64,000 bases of DNA from Streptococcus thoraltensis DSM 12221 (GTDB lineage Bacteria > Bacillota > Bacilli > Lactobacillales > Streptococcaceae). Under the pieces are notes generated by a model. The model ran no database searches and was not told the origin of the DNA. It saw nothing but the letters and a program-made list of their open reading frames with translations. Position 1 is the first letter of the stretch, and every line of letters begins with the position of its first letter. Where the stretch lies: assembly GCF_000380145.1 (NCBI RefSeq), contig NZ_KB904587.1, positions 60,899-124,898 of the forward strand. Reading direction: 5' to 3'. The position numbers and the translations under genes were made by a program. Positions 35,687 to 43,275 of the stretch are shown here, one piece after another.

Positions 35687-36313
35687 TCATTTATTATATT
35701 TTTCTCTTTCCTTAGCAATCCTGTCTAATGGGATAGTGTCTATTCTAATACTATGGTCTCTAAGTGTAAAACCAAACTTTTGATAGACATGATCTCGACG
35801 AGCCTGATTGTTAGGGTCTCGTTCATCAACAAAAGATAGCTTACCCTTAATCTTCACATGTTCTCCAAATAATTGGCTAATATGAAACAATGCTTCTCGC
35901 AACAAGAAACTACCATAGCCTTTATTAGGTTTTGCCATAAGAAAATCTCTAATCAATAAATAGTTTAACGTCCCAAGCTTATCACTCTCTTTATCATGGT
36001 AATAAGCTTCCACGTTCAAAAAATTCAATCGGTCTTTACGACTATGCTTAAAAGTATCATTTACCTTAAACTCCAGACGATTAATCCGTTTTAGATGATC
36101 AAGTGAATAAGATACACTTGCAAGCATATAGATGCCTTTGACAGACTGACAATAGAGTAACTTTCGGTCATTCTGATTGAACTCTTCAAAGTAGGCTAAT
36201 TGCCTTTTCAAAGCTTTATTTTCTCTTTTTAGAGTTCTTAACTGCCTATCATAAGTTGAAATCACTGAATAAGCTTCGGTTAACTTCTTTTTGGTCTTGA
36301 AAATAGCGCTCAA
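35687..36313 (-). CDS. Coiled-coil protein with GNAT-like acetyltransferase domain
   Basis: 208 residues from a TTG at 36313 (GGAGAG upstream), overlapping the previous gene by 65 bp. The first 50 residues are a coiled coil (YDRQLRTLKRENKALKRQLA). The rest looks like a GNAT fold: motif A LMAKPNKGYGSFLLREALFH and motif B region NNQARRDHVYQKFGF. GNAT enzymes transfer acetyl groups to amines; a target inside a conjugation operon is unknown. The domain call is from motif spacing only. Confidence 0.55.
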   Translation of the reverse strand: MSAIFKTKKKLTEAYSVISTYDRQLRTLKRENKALKRQLAYFEEFNQNDRKLLYCQSVKGIYMLASVSYSLDHLKRINRLEFKVNDTFKHSRKDRLNFLNVEAYYHDKESDKLGTLNYLLIRDFLMAKPNKGYGSFLLREALFHISQLFGEHVKIKGKLSFVDERDPNNQARRDHVYQKFGFTLRDHSIRIDTIPLDRIAKEREKYNK

Positions 36314-36707
36314 AGTCTTTCTCTCCTTTAAAAGCTATTCTACCACGTTCTAAAAAACTTAACCACTTCTCCAGCCACTGAGAATACTGTTCTTGTGATA
36401 GTTTCCCAATTGATAATAGATAGTTCAAGTCGTCTTGAAGCGTTTTTAAGATGATGATTCCTTCTTGATAAGCTCCCTTAGCTTCCACAAACCGCCACGC
36501 ATAAGTGTAAAAAAGATCATCGTTTTGTAGTAAACGAGTGACTTGTGGCAATTCACTGACTGTTAACCGCCCTTGTAAAAGACAATCGGCTACAACATCT
36601 CTCAGCAACCGATAGTCATATTCATAAGGAGACAAACGGCTCACTTCACTTTCTAGAGCACTGATTTTTTCCTGAAAATAATGGTCTTTCTGTTCGTCGT
36701 TAAACAT
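36249..36707 (-). CDS. Soluble helical protein of transfer operon, unknown
   Basis: 152 residues, helical, no membrane segment, AAAAGGAGAATAGGG before ATG. C-terminus DFERYFQDQKEVNRSLFSDF lies over the start of the GNAT-like gene. No family recognised. Confidence 0.6.
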   Translation of the reverse strand: MFNDEQKDHYFQEKISALESEVSRLSPYEYDYRLLRDVVADCLLQGRLTVSELPQVTRLLQNDDLFYTYAWRFVEAKGAYQEGIIILKTLQDDLNYLLSIGKLSQEQYSQWLEKWLSFLERGRIAFKGEKDFERYFQDQKEVNRSLFSDFNL

Positions 36708-36730
36708 CCCTATTCTCCTTTTCCATTGAA

Positions 36731-36764
36731 CAAAAAAACACCTTGCATTGATACAAAGTGTTTG
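36731..36764 (-). terminator. Intra-operon hairpin after VirB6-like gene
   Basis: AACACCTTG (36737-36745) pairs with CAAAGTGTT (36754-36762), with seven U on the minus strand. It lies between the VirB6-like gene and the 152-residue gene. Confidence 0.65.
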
Positions 36765-36788
36765 TCACTTATTATAGTGTTACTTTCC

Positions 36789-37541
36789 TTATGATACTTG
36801 TAATAACTGTTTGGCTTTGCGTTGAGAGCCAAAGAGTAAAATTAAAAAGATCACACATTTACCGATGTAACTAATAGCTGGGGCATATGTTCCTAACCAA
36901 CTATTCTCATCTAATTGTATTGCCGTATCAATTTTAAACCCTTGCCAAATAGTTAAAAATATAACAATTACAGCTCCCTGAAGTGCTATAGCCCCAAAAG
37001 TTTTGAGAAAATTTTTGGCAATTGGTCTGGTATCATCACTCATCCAAAAAGCTACTATAATTGGTGCAATTGCTTTGTAAAAATAAAGTTCAATAAATCG
37101 AAGTAATACCATAACTCTTATTGATACAATAGCTGTTGCGCCAATTAAATATGCTAAAAAGTTGAGGCCTGTTCGTATTCCATACGCCCCCTTTTTTAAG
37201 GCTCTAAATTCAAATAAATTATTTCCACTTAGATCTACACCGACTACTTTAGTAACTCCATTTGCAAACCATAGAATAGCATTAAGGATAGCTCCTGATT
37301 GCGCCACTAGGAAATAAGCCATTAGATATTTCACAGCCACTTCTAAAAAGAGCTTCCAGGTCATTTCTCCACCTTGGTTACGGATAAATCGATACCAAGA
37401 TAACATTTCAATCAAAAATAAAAGAGATACCAGGATGTAACCGATAGCCATTAACGATTTATTCACTGCCGTCATTGAGCTATTGACCGTTTTATTGTAA
37501 CTTCCCAAACCCTTCGTTAGTTCTGAAAGTATATCTTTCAT
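36789..37541 (-). CDS. VirB6/TrbL-like polytopic channel protein
   Basis: 250 residues with about six membrane helices (near 28-46, 62-90, 118-135, 140-160, 176-198 and 220-240) and the TrbL-like segment FIELYFYKAIAPIIVAFWMS. VirB6-type proteins form the inner part of the channel. It is followed by an intrinsic hairpin and preceded by another. Confidence 0.7.
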   Translation of the reverse strand: MKDILSELTKGLGSYNKTVNSSMTAVNKSLMAIGYILVSLLFLIEMLSWYRFIRNQGGEMTWKLFLEVAVKYLMAYFLVAQSGAILNAILWFANGVTKVVGVDLSGNNLFEFRALKKGAYGIRTGLNFLAYLIGATAIVSIRVMVLLRFIELYFYKAIAPIIVAFWMSDDTRPIAKNFLKTFGAIALQGAVIVIFLTIWQGFKIDTAIQLDENSWLGTYAPAISYIGKCVIFLILLFGSQRKAKQLLQVS

Positions 37542-37562
37542 TGATCTCCTTTCTAACTCAAA

Positions 37563-37590
37563 TAAAAAAAGAACCTCGAAAGGTTCTTAA
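37563..37590 (-). terminator. Intra-operon hairpin before VirB6-like gene
   Basis: AAGAACCT (37569-37576), CGAA loop, AGGTTCTT (37581-37588); seven U follow on the minus strand. A tetraloop hairpin of textbook shape, 22 bp before the start codon of the VirB6-like gene. Confidence 0.75.
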
Positions 37591-37595
37591 AACAA

Positions 37596-38141
37596 TTAAA
37601 CTTCTGTATTTGAAAAAGTGGCAACTAAAGCTAAGAATAATGTAGAAATAATACAGATCATGAGATCAGTTTCAGTAAAATAAATTGGTTCTAAGTTATT
37701 CATCATAAAATTTTGAGCGAAAAATCGAATTAGACTTGGGGCTTGCGATAAAGTATTTATGTTACGCCAACTAAGAAACTCAGCTAACAAAATTCCTACA
37801 ATTCCTTTTGTCACAACAAAGATAATCACAACACCAATCGCTGATTTAATCACATTAAAGAAGAAGAGAGTCAGATAGACTGGCGTTTTGATTAAAAGCA
37901 TAATAGCTCGAAAGAAGTTTCTTGTCACAAAACTGAGTCCTGTTTTTAAGCGCTCGCTTAAACTAGGCTTATAAAAAGCATTGATACGCTCAATCTCAGC
38001 TTGGGTCTCTTCAGGCGTATGATAGGTCACAATCCCTTCCAGAGGATCAACCTTCTGCTCCAATTCTGCAGCTGTCGGTGGTCGTCCATTTCTTCTTTCA
38101 AAGTCTTTGGCAAAAGCCACATAATCAAAGGTTTCAGCCAT
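37596..38141 (-). CDS. Membrane protein of transfer operon
   Basis: 181 residues. A soluble start (FDYVAFAKDFERRNGRPPTA) precedes three membrane helices (about 72-92, 96-120 and 155-175). Its place between the VirB2-like and VirB6-like genes suggests a channel part; no family recognised. Confidence 0.6.
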   Translation of the reverse strand: MAETFDYVAFAKDFERRNGRPPTAAELEQKVDPLEGIVTYHTPEETQAEIERINAFYKPSLSERLKTGLSFVTRNFFRAIMLLIKTPVYLTLFFFNVIKSAIGVVIIFVVTKGIVGILLAEFLSWRNINTLSQAPSLIRFFAQNFMMNNLEPIYFTETDLMICIISTLFLALVATFSNTEV

Positions 38142-38178
38142 TATCTTACTTTCCTCTCCGCTTGTTTTTCTTAATCAT

Positions 38179-38188
38179 ATTATACCAT
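38179..38188 (-). promoter_or_regulatory. Extended -10 promoter within the transfer region
   Basis: On the minus strand TATGGTATAAT shows the TGn-TATAAT extended -10; the -35 is weak. It stands about 40 bp before the start at 38141 and would serve VirB6-like and downstream genes. Confidence 0.5.
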
Positions 38189-38246
38189 AATTTAGAGCAA
38201 TGGTGCCCCACTTTTCTTGCCTTAATCAGCTTTTTCAAATAGAGGG

Positions 38247-38474
38247 TTAAAAAGAAATGGCCCGCATAGCTGCCACAATCGCAGCTGCTACTCCCGCAGA
38301 GATAGCCGCAATGGCTCCACCTGAAATCATTGAAGTCATCCCCTGGTCCATCATCTGAGGGTTACCGTTTTTGCGTCCCGCAAAATAATCAAAAGCACCT
38401 GTCAAGACCCATCCAAGCCCGACAATTGCTAGTACCGCACCTAAAGCGGTCACTACACGTGCTGCTGTATCCAT
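38247..38474 (-). CDS. VirB2/Maff2-like small membrane protein
   Basis: 75 residues, two membrane helices (8-30 and 48-70) joined by a short polar loop (GRKNGNPQMMDQ). The size, helices and position match Maff2/VirB2-like pilin-type subunits in Gram-positive transfer operons. Confidence 0.7.
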   Translation of the reverse strand: MDTAARVVTALGAVLAIVGLGWVLTGAFDYFAGRKNGNPQMMDQGMTSMISGGAIAAISAGVAAAIVAAMRAISF

Positions 38475-38504
38475 AGTTATCTGTTCTCACTTTCATTTTT
38501 AAAA

Positions 38505-38540
38505 CAAAAAGATCACAAAATCTACTTAGATTCTGTGATT
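38505..38540 (-). terminator. Terminator before the VirB2-like gene
   Basis: GATCACAAAATCT (38511-38523) pairs with AGATTCTGTGAT (38528-38539); five U follow on the minus strand. It ends the surface-protein transcript or regulates read-through into the channel genes 31 bp downstream. Confidence 0.7.
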
Positions 38541-38558
38541 AACTAATACAATACCTTA

Positions 38559-38639
38559 CCTGCCCAAGCTAACAACTGAGTTAGAGAGAATATTTTAGGA
38601 GATTATAATTTCTATGTCTCAGTTGCTAGCTTGAGCAGG
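38559..38639. repeat. 22-bp inverted repeat with 37-nt loop
   Basis: Arms 38559-38580 and 38618-38639 match at 20 of 22 positions (CCTGC, CAAGCTA, CAACTGAG blocks). The loop is AT-rich. It sits between the LPXTG gene stop and the terminator at 38505. As RNA it would be a strong stem. It may be a regulatory RNA element for the channel genes. Confidence 0.65.
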
Positions 38640-38675
38640 CAAAGCCTGTTTTTTCAGTTACTTAAGCCTTTTAGC

Positions 38676-40892
38676 TTAGTTTTCTTCTTTCTTTTTCTTA
38701 AGACCAAAGCCAACAAAACCAATAGTCATAAGTCCAAGCGCTGTCGCAATAGTTGATACATTGTCTGCTTCACCAGTTTCTGGTAAAGTTGCCACACTTG
38801 CGCCTTGTACAGGTGTTTGTGGCTGTGGTTTTTCTGGCGCTGGCGTTTTGGTCATCTTGTAGTAGTGTACGTCAACTTCAATTGGTTTTGGTGCTTCTGG
38901 AGCATCTGGTGCTTCAACCGTTACTTTGTTCACGGCTACACTTGGCGCTTTAGGAGCTTCTGGTGTTGCTGGAGCGTCTACCGTAGCTTTCTTAGCTTCA
39001 AGCGTTGGTTTCTTAGGTTCTTTTGGTTTTTCACTCGCTACCCCAAAGATTCCACCAACGATTGATGAATTTTTAGTTGGTACGCTGTGTACAAAGGTAA
39101 AGTCTTGTTTCTTAGCAGTCTCGAACGTCCATCCAACACCGTTAGAATCGAGAACACCTGCAGAGGCTTGTGATTCCTCTCCTGGAGTACCCGTAAAGTT
39201 TGTGCCAGATCCTGAAATATTTTTACCTTTTTCGATAGTCGCTCCATCTAAGCCTGATACCTTGATAGATTGCTCAACATCCAAATCATTAAAGGTTACA
39301 ACAGAGACATCATTAGCTGTGACTGCTTTAACTTTATAGGAATAAACGTAGTTGAGGATTGCTCCGCCAACGCCAGAGCCACCGCCTGCAGCTTCACCGA
39401 CACCACCAGTTGCACCACCAGTATAAGTTGCGAAAACTGACCAAGCAATACCACCGTTATCAGCACCCCAAACTGCCACATATGTTCCAGTATTTCCTGG
39501 GGAATTGATTTCACTGAATGTCAATGTCACGTCACCGTTAGTCGTATTCTTCACGTAAATTGTGCCTGAGCCATTGATTTTGAAGATATTGTTAAAGTTA
39601 GCGTCTGTGTTTTGATTAAGAGCGTTTGATTGAGTGGCATACATAGCCGCAGACTTAAGCGTACCATCCGCAAAGTTAACCACTTTTTCAGCACCCGTCA
39701 TTTTCTGTGCTCCTGCGCCTGCAGAGACTGTGACACCATTTTGCCATTTAAGTCCAGTGTTTGTGCCGATACCTTTTTTGTAATCTGCAAGGGCTAAAAT
39801 ATAAGCGTCAATTTGTTTTTTCATTTGTGCTGTTGATTGATCCATCAAGCCTGCTGACGCTTTAACAGCGTCATTGTAAAGCTTGATATTTTCTGCCATA
39901 GCCACTTTTAGAGCTTCACCAGTTAGACCCTTAGTGTCTTTGTAAGCTGGTGTGTTATTCGTTGTGGACTCATTGACCGTTAGGTCATTTTTCTTAGCAA
40001 TAGCGATTTGCTCGTCAAGCTTAGCTACTGCATTTTTTAATGTTGATTGACCTTCTGAAACAGCTAAATCACGAGCTGTTTTGCTTTCTGTGTAGGCTTT
40101 TTGGTTATTAGAGTACAGAGCTAACGCACGTTTAAGGTCTTCTACCGATTTACCTTGGATAGCGATACCTGCATTGATAGCTTCCTTGTACAAGGTCAGA
40201 TTGTCTGCCATTGCTTGACGCAAGTCATCACCTGTTAAACCTTTAGTATCTGCGTACTCAGGTGTCATATCAGTTGTTGTTTCTGTGACCAATAGACCTG
40301 CTTTTTTCGCTTGTTCTAGGAGTTTATCAACTTCTGATGTCGAGGTTGCTAGATTAGCTTGACCTTCTGTCACAGCTTCTTTGTGAGCTGTTGTGGTTTC
40401 TTCATAAGCTTTGAGGTTATCAGCCTGTTTAGCTGTTGCTTCCTTAACTGCCTGATCCTGTTTATTCAAGTCAGTCAAGACTTCTGATGTTTTTTCAGAA
40501 GCGTTAGCGTCATTAATGACAACTTCTTGAGTCTCACCCTCATTAACAACGACACCAGTTTCAGTCGCTGTTTTCACGTTGTCTTTCAACGTTGCTTGTG
40601 CTTCATCAACAGCTGTGACTGCTTGGTCTTGTGTTGTATTAGCTGGTACAGCTGTTCGGATGTCGCTTGTGATAGCTGGTGTTTCTGCAGTTGTTGCTTC
40701 TGGTGTAGGTGCAACGACTTCTGTCGCAGGCTGTGTTACAGGTGTTGTTACTTCATCCGCAGAGACACTTCCGACAGCTCCTATTACGATAGCTGTAGCC
40801 GCCAAAGCAAGACTAGCCTTGCCAAGAAGAGCAGAGTGAGTACCCGTGCTAAATTTACGAATTGAAAAAATTTGTTTTGTTTCTTGAGTCAT
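38676..40892 (-). CDS. LPXTG adhesin with antigen I/II-type domains
   Basis: 738 residues. YSIRK-like signal (FSIRKFSTGTHSALLGKASL, cleavage near VSADE), a Pro/Thr linker, and two long A-type repeats (residues about 150-380, each with GLLVTETTTDMTPEYADTKG-like and LTVNESTTNNTPAYKDTKG). A GbpC-like ligand domain (about 385-590) and Pro-rich repeats (KKATVDAPATPEAPKAPS) follow. The end is LPETGEAD, a hydrophobic stretch and KKKKEEN, so sortase should anchor it to the wall. Such adhesins aid mating-pair contact and biofilm growth. AAAGGAG stands 9 nt before ATG. Intact, unlike the left element's adhesin. Confidence 0.88.
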   Translation of the reverse strand: MTQETKQIFSIRKFSTGTHSALLGKASLALAATAIVIGAVGSVSADEVTTPVTQPATEVVAPTPEATTAETPAITSDIRTAVPANTTQDQAVTAVDEAQATLKDNVKTATETGVVVNEGETQEVVINDANASEKTSEVLTDLNKQDQAVKEATAKQADNLKAYEETTTAHKEAVTEGQANLATSTSEVDKLLEQAKKAGLLVTETTTDMTPEYADTKGLTGDDLRQAMADNLTLYKEAINAGIAIQGKSVEDLKRALALYSNNQKAYTESKTARDLAVSEGQSTLKNAVAKLDEQIAIAKKNDLTVNESTTNNTPAYKDTKGLTGEALKVAMAENIKLYNDAVKASAGLMDQSTAQMKKQIDAYILALADYKKGIGTNTGLKWQNGVTVSAGAGAQKMTGAEKVVNFADGTLKSAAMYATQSNALNQNTDANFNNIFKINGSGTIYVKNTTNGDVTLTFSEINSPGNTGTYVAVWGADNGGIAWSVFATYTGGATGGVGEAAGGGSGVGGAILNYVYSYKVKAVTANDVSVVTFNDLDVEQSIKVSGLDGATIEKGKNISGSGTNFTGTPGEESQASAGVLDSNGVGWTFETAKKQDFTFVHSVPTKNSSIVGGIFGVASEKPKEPKKPTLEAKKATVDAPATPEAPKAPSVAVNKVTVEAPDAPEAPKPIEVDVHYYKMTKTPAPEKPQPQTPVQGASVATLPETGEADNVSTIATALGLMTIGFVGFGLKKKKEEN

Positions 40893-40972
40893 CTCAGAAA
40901 TCTCCTTTAAAAAAATGATTGTTCGAAACAGTTTAATGACTTGCCTAGGTCAGTTAATAAGCATTAATCGTT

Positions 40973-41692
40973 TTAGTTGTTTTGGACTTTTTTCTGTTTC
41001 CAGACAAGCGTACCCGTTAGTGCCATTAAAGCGCCTAAGAGTGATAAGCCTAGTGTCTTAGCGTCTCCTGTGTGCGGGAGTGTCACTTTTGAGCCGTCGT
41101 TTTTAGTAACCGTAATAGTTTTGTCCTCGTTAGTTTTTCCCCCAACTTCTTCAGGAGCAACTTTAGAGCCATCTGATAGCACGACTTTGCCTTCTTTAGT
41201 GCTTACGATTGAGACACCCGCAGCTGTTTCAACGGGTGCTTCTGTCGTTACCGTAGAAACTACTTGACCAGTTGATGGCGATACTTGTCCTTCTGTGGGC
41301 TGTACTGGCTGAGAGATCTCAGGCTGTAAGACAGGTTTCTCAGTGGCAGGTTCTGTTGTATCTGGCGTTTCTTCTGTCTTTGGTGCTTCTGGTGTCACCT
41401 CAGGTTGGCTTGACTCCTCTGTAGAAGGTGCCGTCGTTGGATCTGTTGGTTCAGGAACTGATGTCTCAGTCGGCGTTTCAACTGGAGTAGTTGTATCAAC
41501 TGGTGCTTCTGGTGTTGGAGCAGGCGTTGGTTCTACTGGAACATCAACGGGTTGTGTTGGTTCTGTCGGTATCACAACGACTGGTGCTGTTGCATCAGTT
41601 GGTGTTGGAGCTTCATCAGCGCTAGCTAGTGTTGATACCGACAATAAAGCTGATGATAAGAGCAATGTGGCATACAATTGTTTCTTAAACAT
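40973..41692 (-). CDS. LPXTG protein with Pro/Thr-rich stalk
   Basis: About 239 residues from ATG at 41692 (AAAGGAGAGAAT before it). Signal peptide MFKKQLYATLLLSSALLSVS with cleavage near ASADE, then about 110 residues of P-T-E repeats, a short folded part (VSIVSTKEGKVVLSDGSKVA), LPHTGDAK and a membrane tail ending KQKKVQNN. Stalk-like wall protein; ligand unknown. Same transcript as the larger adhesin. Confidence 0.8.
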   Translation of the reverse strand: MFKKQLYATLLLSSALLSVSTLASADEAPTPTDATAPVVVIPTEPTQPVDVPVEPTPAPTPEAPVDTTTPVETPTETSVPEPTDPTTAPSTEESSQPEVTPEAPKTEETPDTTEPATEKPVLQPEISQPVQPTEGQVSPSTGQVVSTVTTEAPVETAAGVSIVSTKEGKVVLSDGSKVAPEEVGGKTNEDKTITVTKNDGSKVTLPHTGDAKTLGLSLLGALMALTGTLVWKQKKVQNN

Positions 41693-41708
41693 ATTCTCTC
41701 CTTTTCGT

Positions 41709-42020
41709 CTAACGATGATAACCAATCCCTGTTAAGACAAGTTTTGACCGTTGATTTCGTTGTATTCTTCTCGCTATAATAAAGTGTTTTCGTTTGACGA
41801 TTGTGATAGCATGGTAAATTAAGTGAAATCGTAGTATCTCATTTGTCTCATAGGATGGATTATTAGTATGTTTACCTGGTCTTATGACCACCGCAAACTG
41901 TGGTTTAATTAGAGCTTGTCTGCCATCATCAAGGGTAAGTATTGCTCCTCCCTGACGACCGAGACAGCGTAGATCAGATAAGCGCATAATGCTTTGATCT
42001 GATAAAAATTTGTTGGTCAT
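41709..42020 (-). CDS. Small basic protein at head of surface/transfer transcript
   Basis: 103 residues, basic and without membrane segments (RLSDLRCLGRQGGAILTLDD, QRNQRSKLVLTGIGYHR). AGGAGGTTATCATAC precedes ATG. A long structured leader lies just upstream and many hairpin terminators lie downstream, so a role in transcript control is possible. No family recognised. Confidence 0.55.
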   Translation of the reverse strand: MTNKFLSDQSIMRLSDLRCLGRQGGAILTLDDGRQALIKPQFAVVIRPGKHTNNPSYETNEILRFHLIYHAITIVKRKHFIIARRIQRNQRSKLVLTGIGYHR

Positions 42021-42310
42021 GTATGATAACCTCCTTGTGACTTATGTGGTGATCTATCACCATCTGTCTTTTGACGCACGAGTTAAAGCTTGGTTCCTCG
42101 TAACTCCTTCAGCTGGTTGACATCAACCTCATTACGCTAATTAGATTAACGTGCTTTTAGTATGTTTTGAGCCTGAACTAGGTAGCCTAGCGTGTATCAC
42201 CGCCCTCATTATGTCTTATTCATAGGCTCGCTGATCAGGACGGTCTGGATATTTAGTTCTCAAAGGACAAAGTAGTTTCATGACGTGCTTAGGTCAATTC
42301 ATACTCGTCG
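42021..42310 (-). ncRNA. Structured leader region, candidate regulatory RNA
   Basis: 290 bp with no gene but with perfect short hairpins: TGGTGAT-CT-ATCACCA (42047-42062) and GGTTGA-CA-TCAACC (42115-42128), and a TAGG-CCTA stem near 42180. The 20-mer at 42281-42300 (TGACGTGCTTAGGTCAATTC) is similar to 40937-40956 (TGACTTGCCTAGGTCAGTTA; 15 of 20), which precedes the large adhesin gene. These shared motifs suggest a common control signal. RNA nature is inferred. Confidence 0.35.
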
Positions 42311-42466
42311 TTAAAAGGTCAAATCTTGTAAAAATGTCTGATAGTGTCTTTCTTGAGCACCTGTCTGAATTAAGAGATCATATTGGTTTTGAGCTAAGCT
42401 AGCAAGTCGTTCATTCTGTTGTGCTAACTGCTCAATCCGTTGTTCAATGCATTCTCTACTGGTCAT
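42311..42466 (-). CDS. 51-residue coiled-coil protein
   Basis: ATG at 42466 follows AGAGGATAACGA. The peptide is helical and glutamine-rich (RIEQLAQQNERLASLAQNQY) and ends QTFLQDLTF. It is 10 bp after the ssb stop on the same strand. Function unknown. Confidence 0.55.
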   Translation of the reverse strand: MTSRECIEQRIEQLAQQNERLASLAQNQYDLLIQTGAQERHYQTFLQDLTF

Positions 42467-42476
42467 TCGTTATCCT

Positions 42477-42803
42477 CTAATCATTCTGATGTGGTTTTGA
42501 TAACACTTGGAAAAAGTTTGACCAAACTTCCATAACAAAAGTCCTTTTCCCCTCCTTCTCATAACTTCGTGTTCTAAGTTCTCCCTCTAAGCTAATTAGG
42601 ACTCCTTTATCAGTCCAATTAACAAGGTTTTCAGCAGCTTTACCCCAAATCACACAAGGGATAAAATCAGCTTCATTGCCTGCACCTCCGACTTTCTTCT
42701 TGCGATTAATCGCTAAGGTAAAACGTGCATAAGTCTTCTTATCGGGTGTTTGATATAGCTCGGGTTTCTTGGTCAAGCGACCGATTAAATTAGTGGTATT
42801 CAT
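42477..42803 (-). CDS. ssb: Single-stranded DNA-binding protein, short form
   Basis: About 108 residues from the ATG at 42803 (AAGGA, 9 nt away). OB-fold motifs: NLIGRLTKKPELYQTPDKKT, ARFTLAINRKKK, DFIPCVIWGKAAENL, KGVLISLEGELRTRSYEKEG. The acidic C-terminal tip of full-length SSB is missing (ends LSKPHQND), so it may coat transferred ssDNA without recruiting host SSB partners. Confidence 0.85.
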   Translation of the reverse strand: MNTTNLIGRLTKKPELYQTPDKKTYARFTLAINRKKKVGGAGNEADFIPCVIWGKAAENLVNWTDKGVLISLEGELRTRSYEKEGKRTFVMEVWSNFFQVLSKPHQND

Positions 42804-42818
42804 ATCCGTCATTCCTTC

Positions 42819-43139
42819 TTACAAACGAGAGGCCATCACTATTTTCTCTAGTTTTTCTTTCTCTTCAGAAGCATAGGCTAGTAACGTTATTTCAGGCAGA
42901 ATCTCCATCGCTTCTTCGATAGTGAAAGAATTGCCAGCCATTAAGACTGCTAAGCGTGCAGCTTTTTCTTCGTAATACTGTTTTAAAGCGATTTTCAAGA
43001 CTGGTGGCAGAAGATGTCCTTTATTCTTTTGGCATTCCTTGTCTAAGATGTTCCAAAAATCATCGAAGGTTTCTAAAAAAGTATCAAGTCCTGATAACAA
43101 CTGGGTTTTTAACTGTTGGTCTTTACTTAATCGTGCCAT
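42819..43139 (-). CDS. Small helical protein of replication module
   Basis: About 106 residues from the second ATG (43139), 6 nt after AGGAGGTA. Helical, charged and soluble (LDTFLETFDDFWNILDKECQ). It lies 16 bp before ssb. No family recognised. Confidence 0.55.
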   Translation of the reverse strand: MARLSKDQQLKTQLLSGLDTFLETFDDFWNILDKECQKNKGHLLPPVLKIALKQYYEEKAARLAVLMAGNSFTIEEAMEILPEITLLAYASEEKEKLEKIVMASRL

Positions 43140-43275
43140 CATTACCTCCTATTTCAAAATCCTTAATAATAAACGCCCAATTCTGATACCTTGCCAGGCT
43201 GACTTACGATATCCTTTCTTAACCGTTTTTCCGATGATGAGATAGAGTAGCCTGTGTCTTAAATAATTCATTTAC

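Noticed and set aside
38676..38960. Possible tandem repeats as a CRISPR array in the adhesin 3' end
   Set aside because: The repeats are in frame and encode Pro/Ala-rich stalk units; spacing is irregular and no cas gene is present.
40527..41735. Long Cys- and Val/Ser-rich plus-strand frames opposite the LPXTG genes
   Set aside because: They are complements of repetitive Thr/Pro/Ala codons in surface proteins; no ribosome binding site or promoter.
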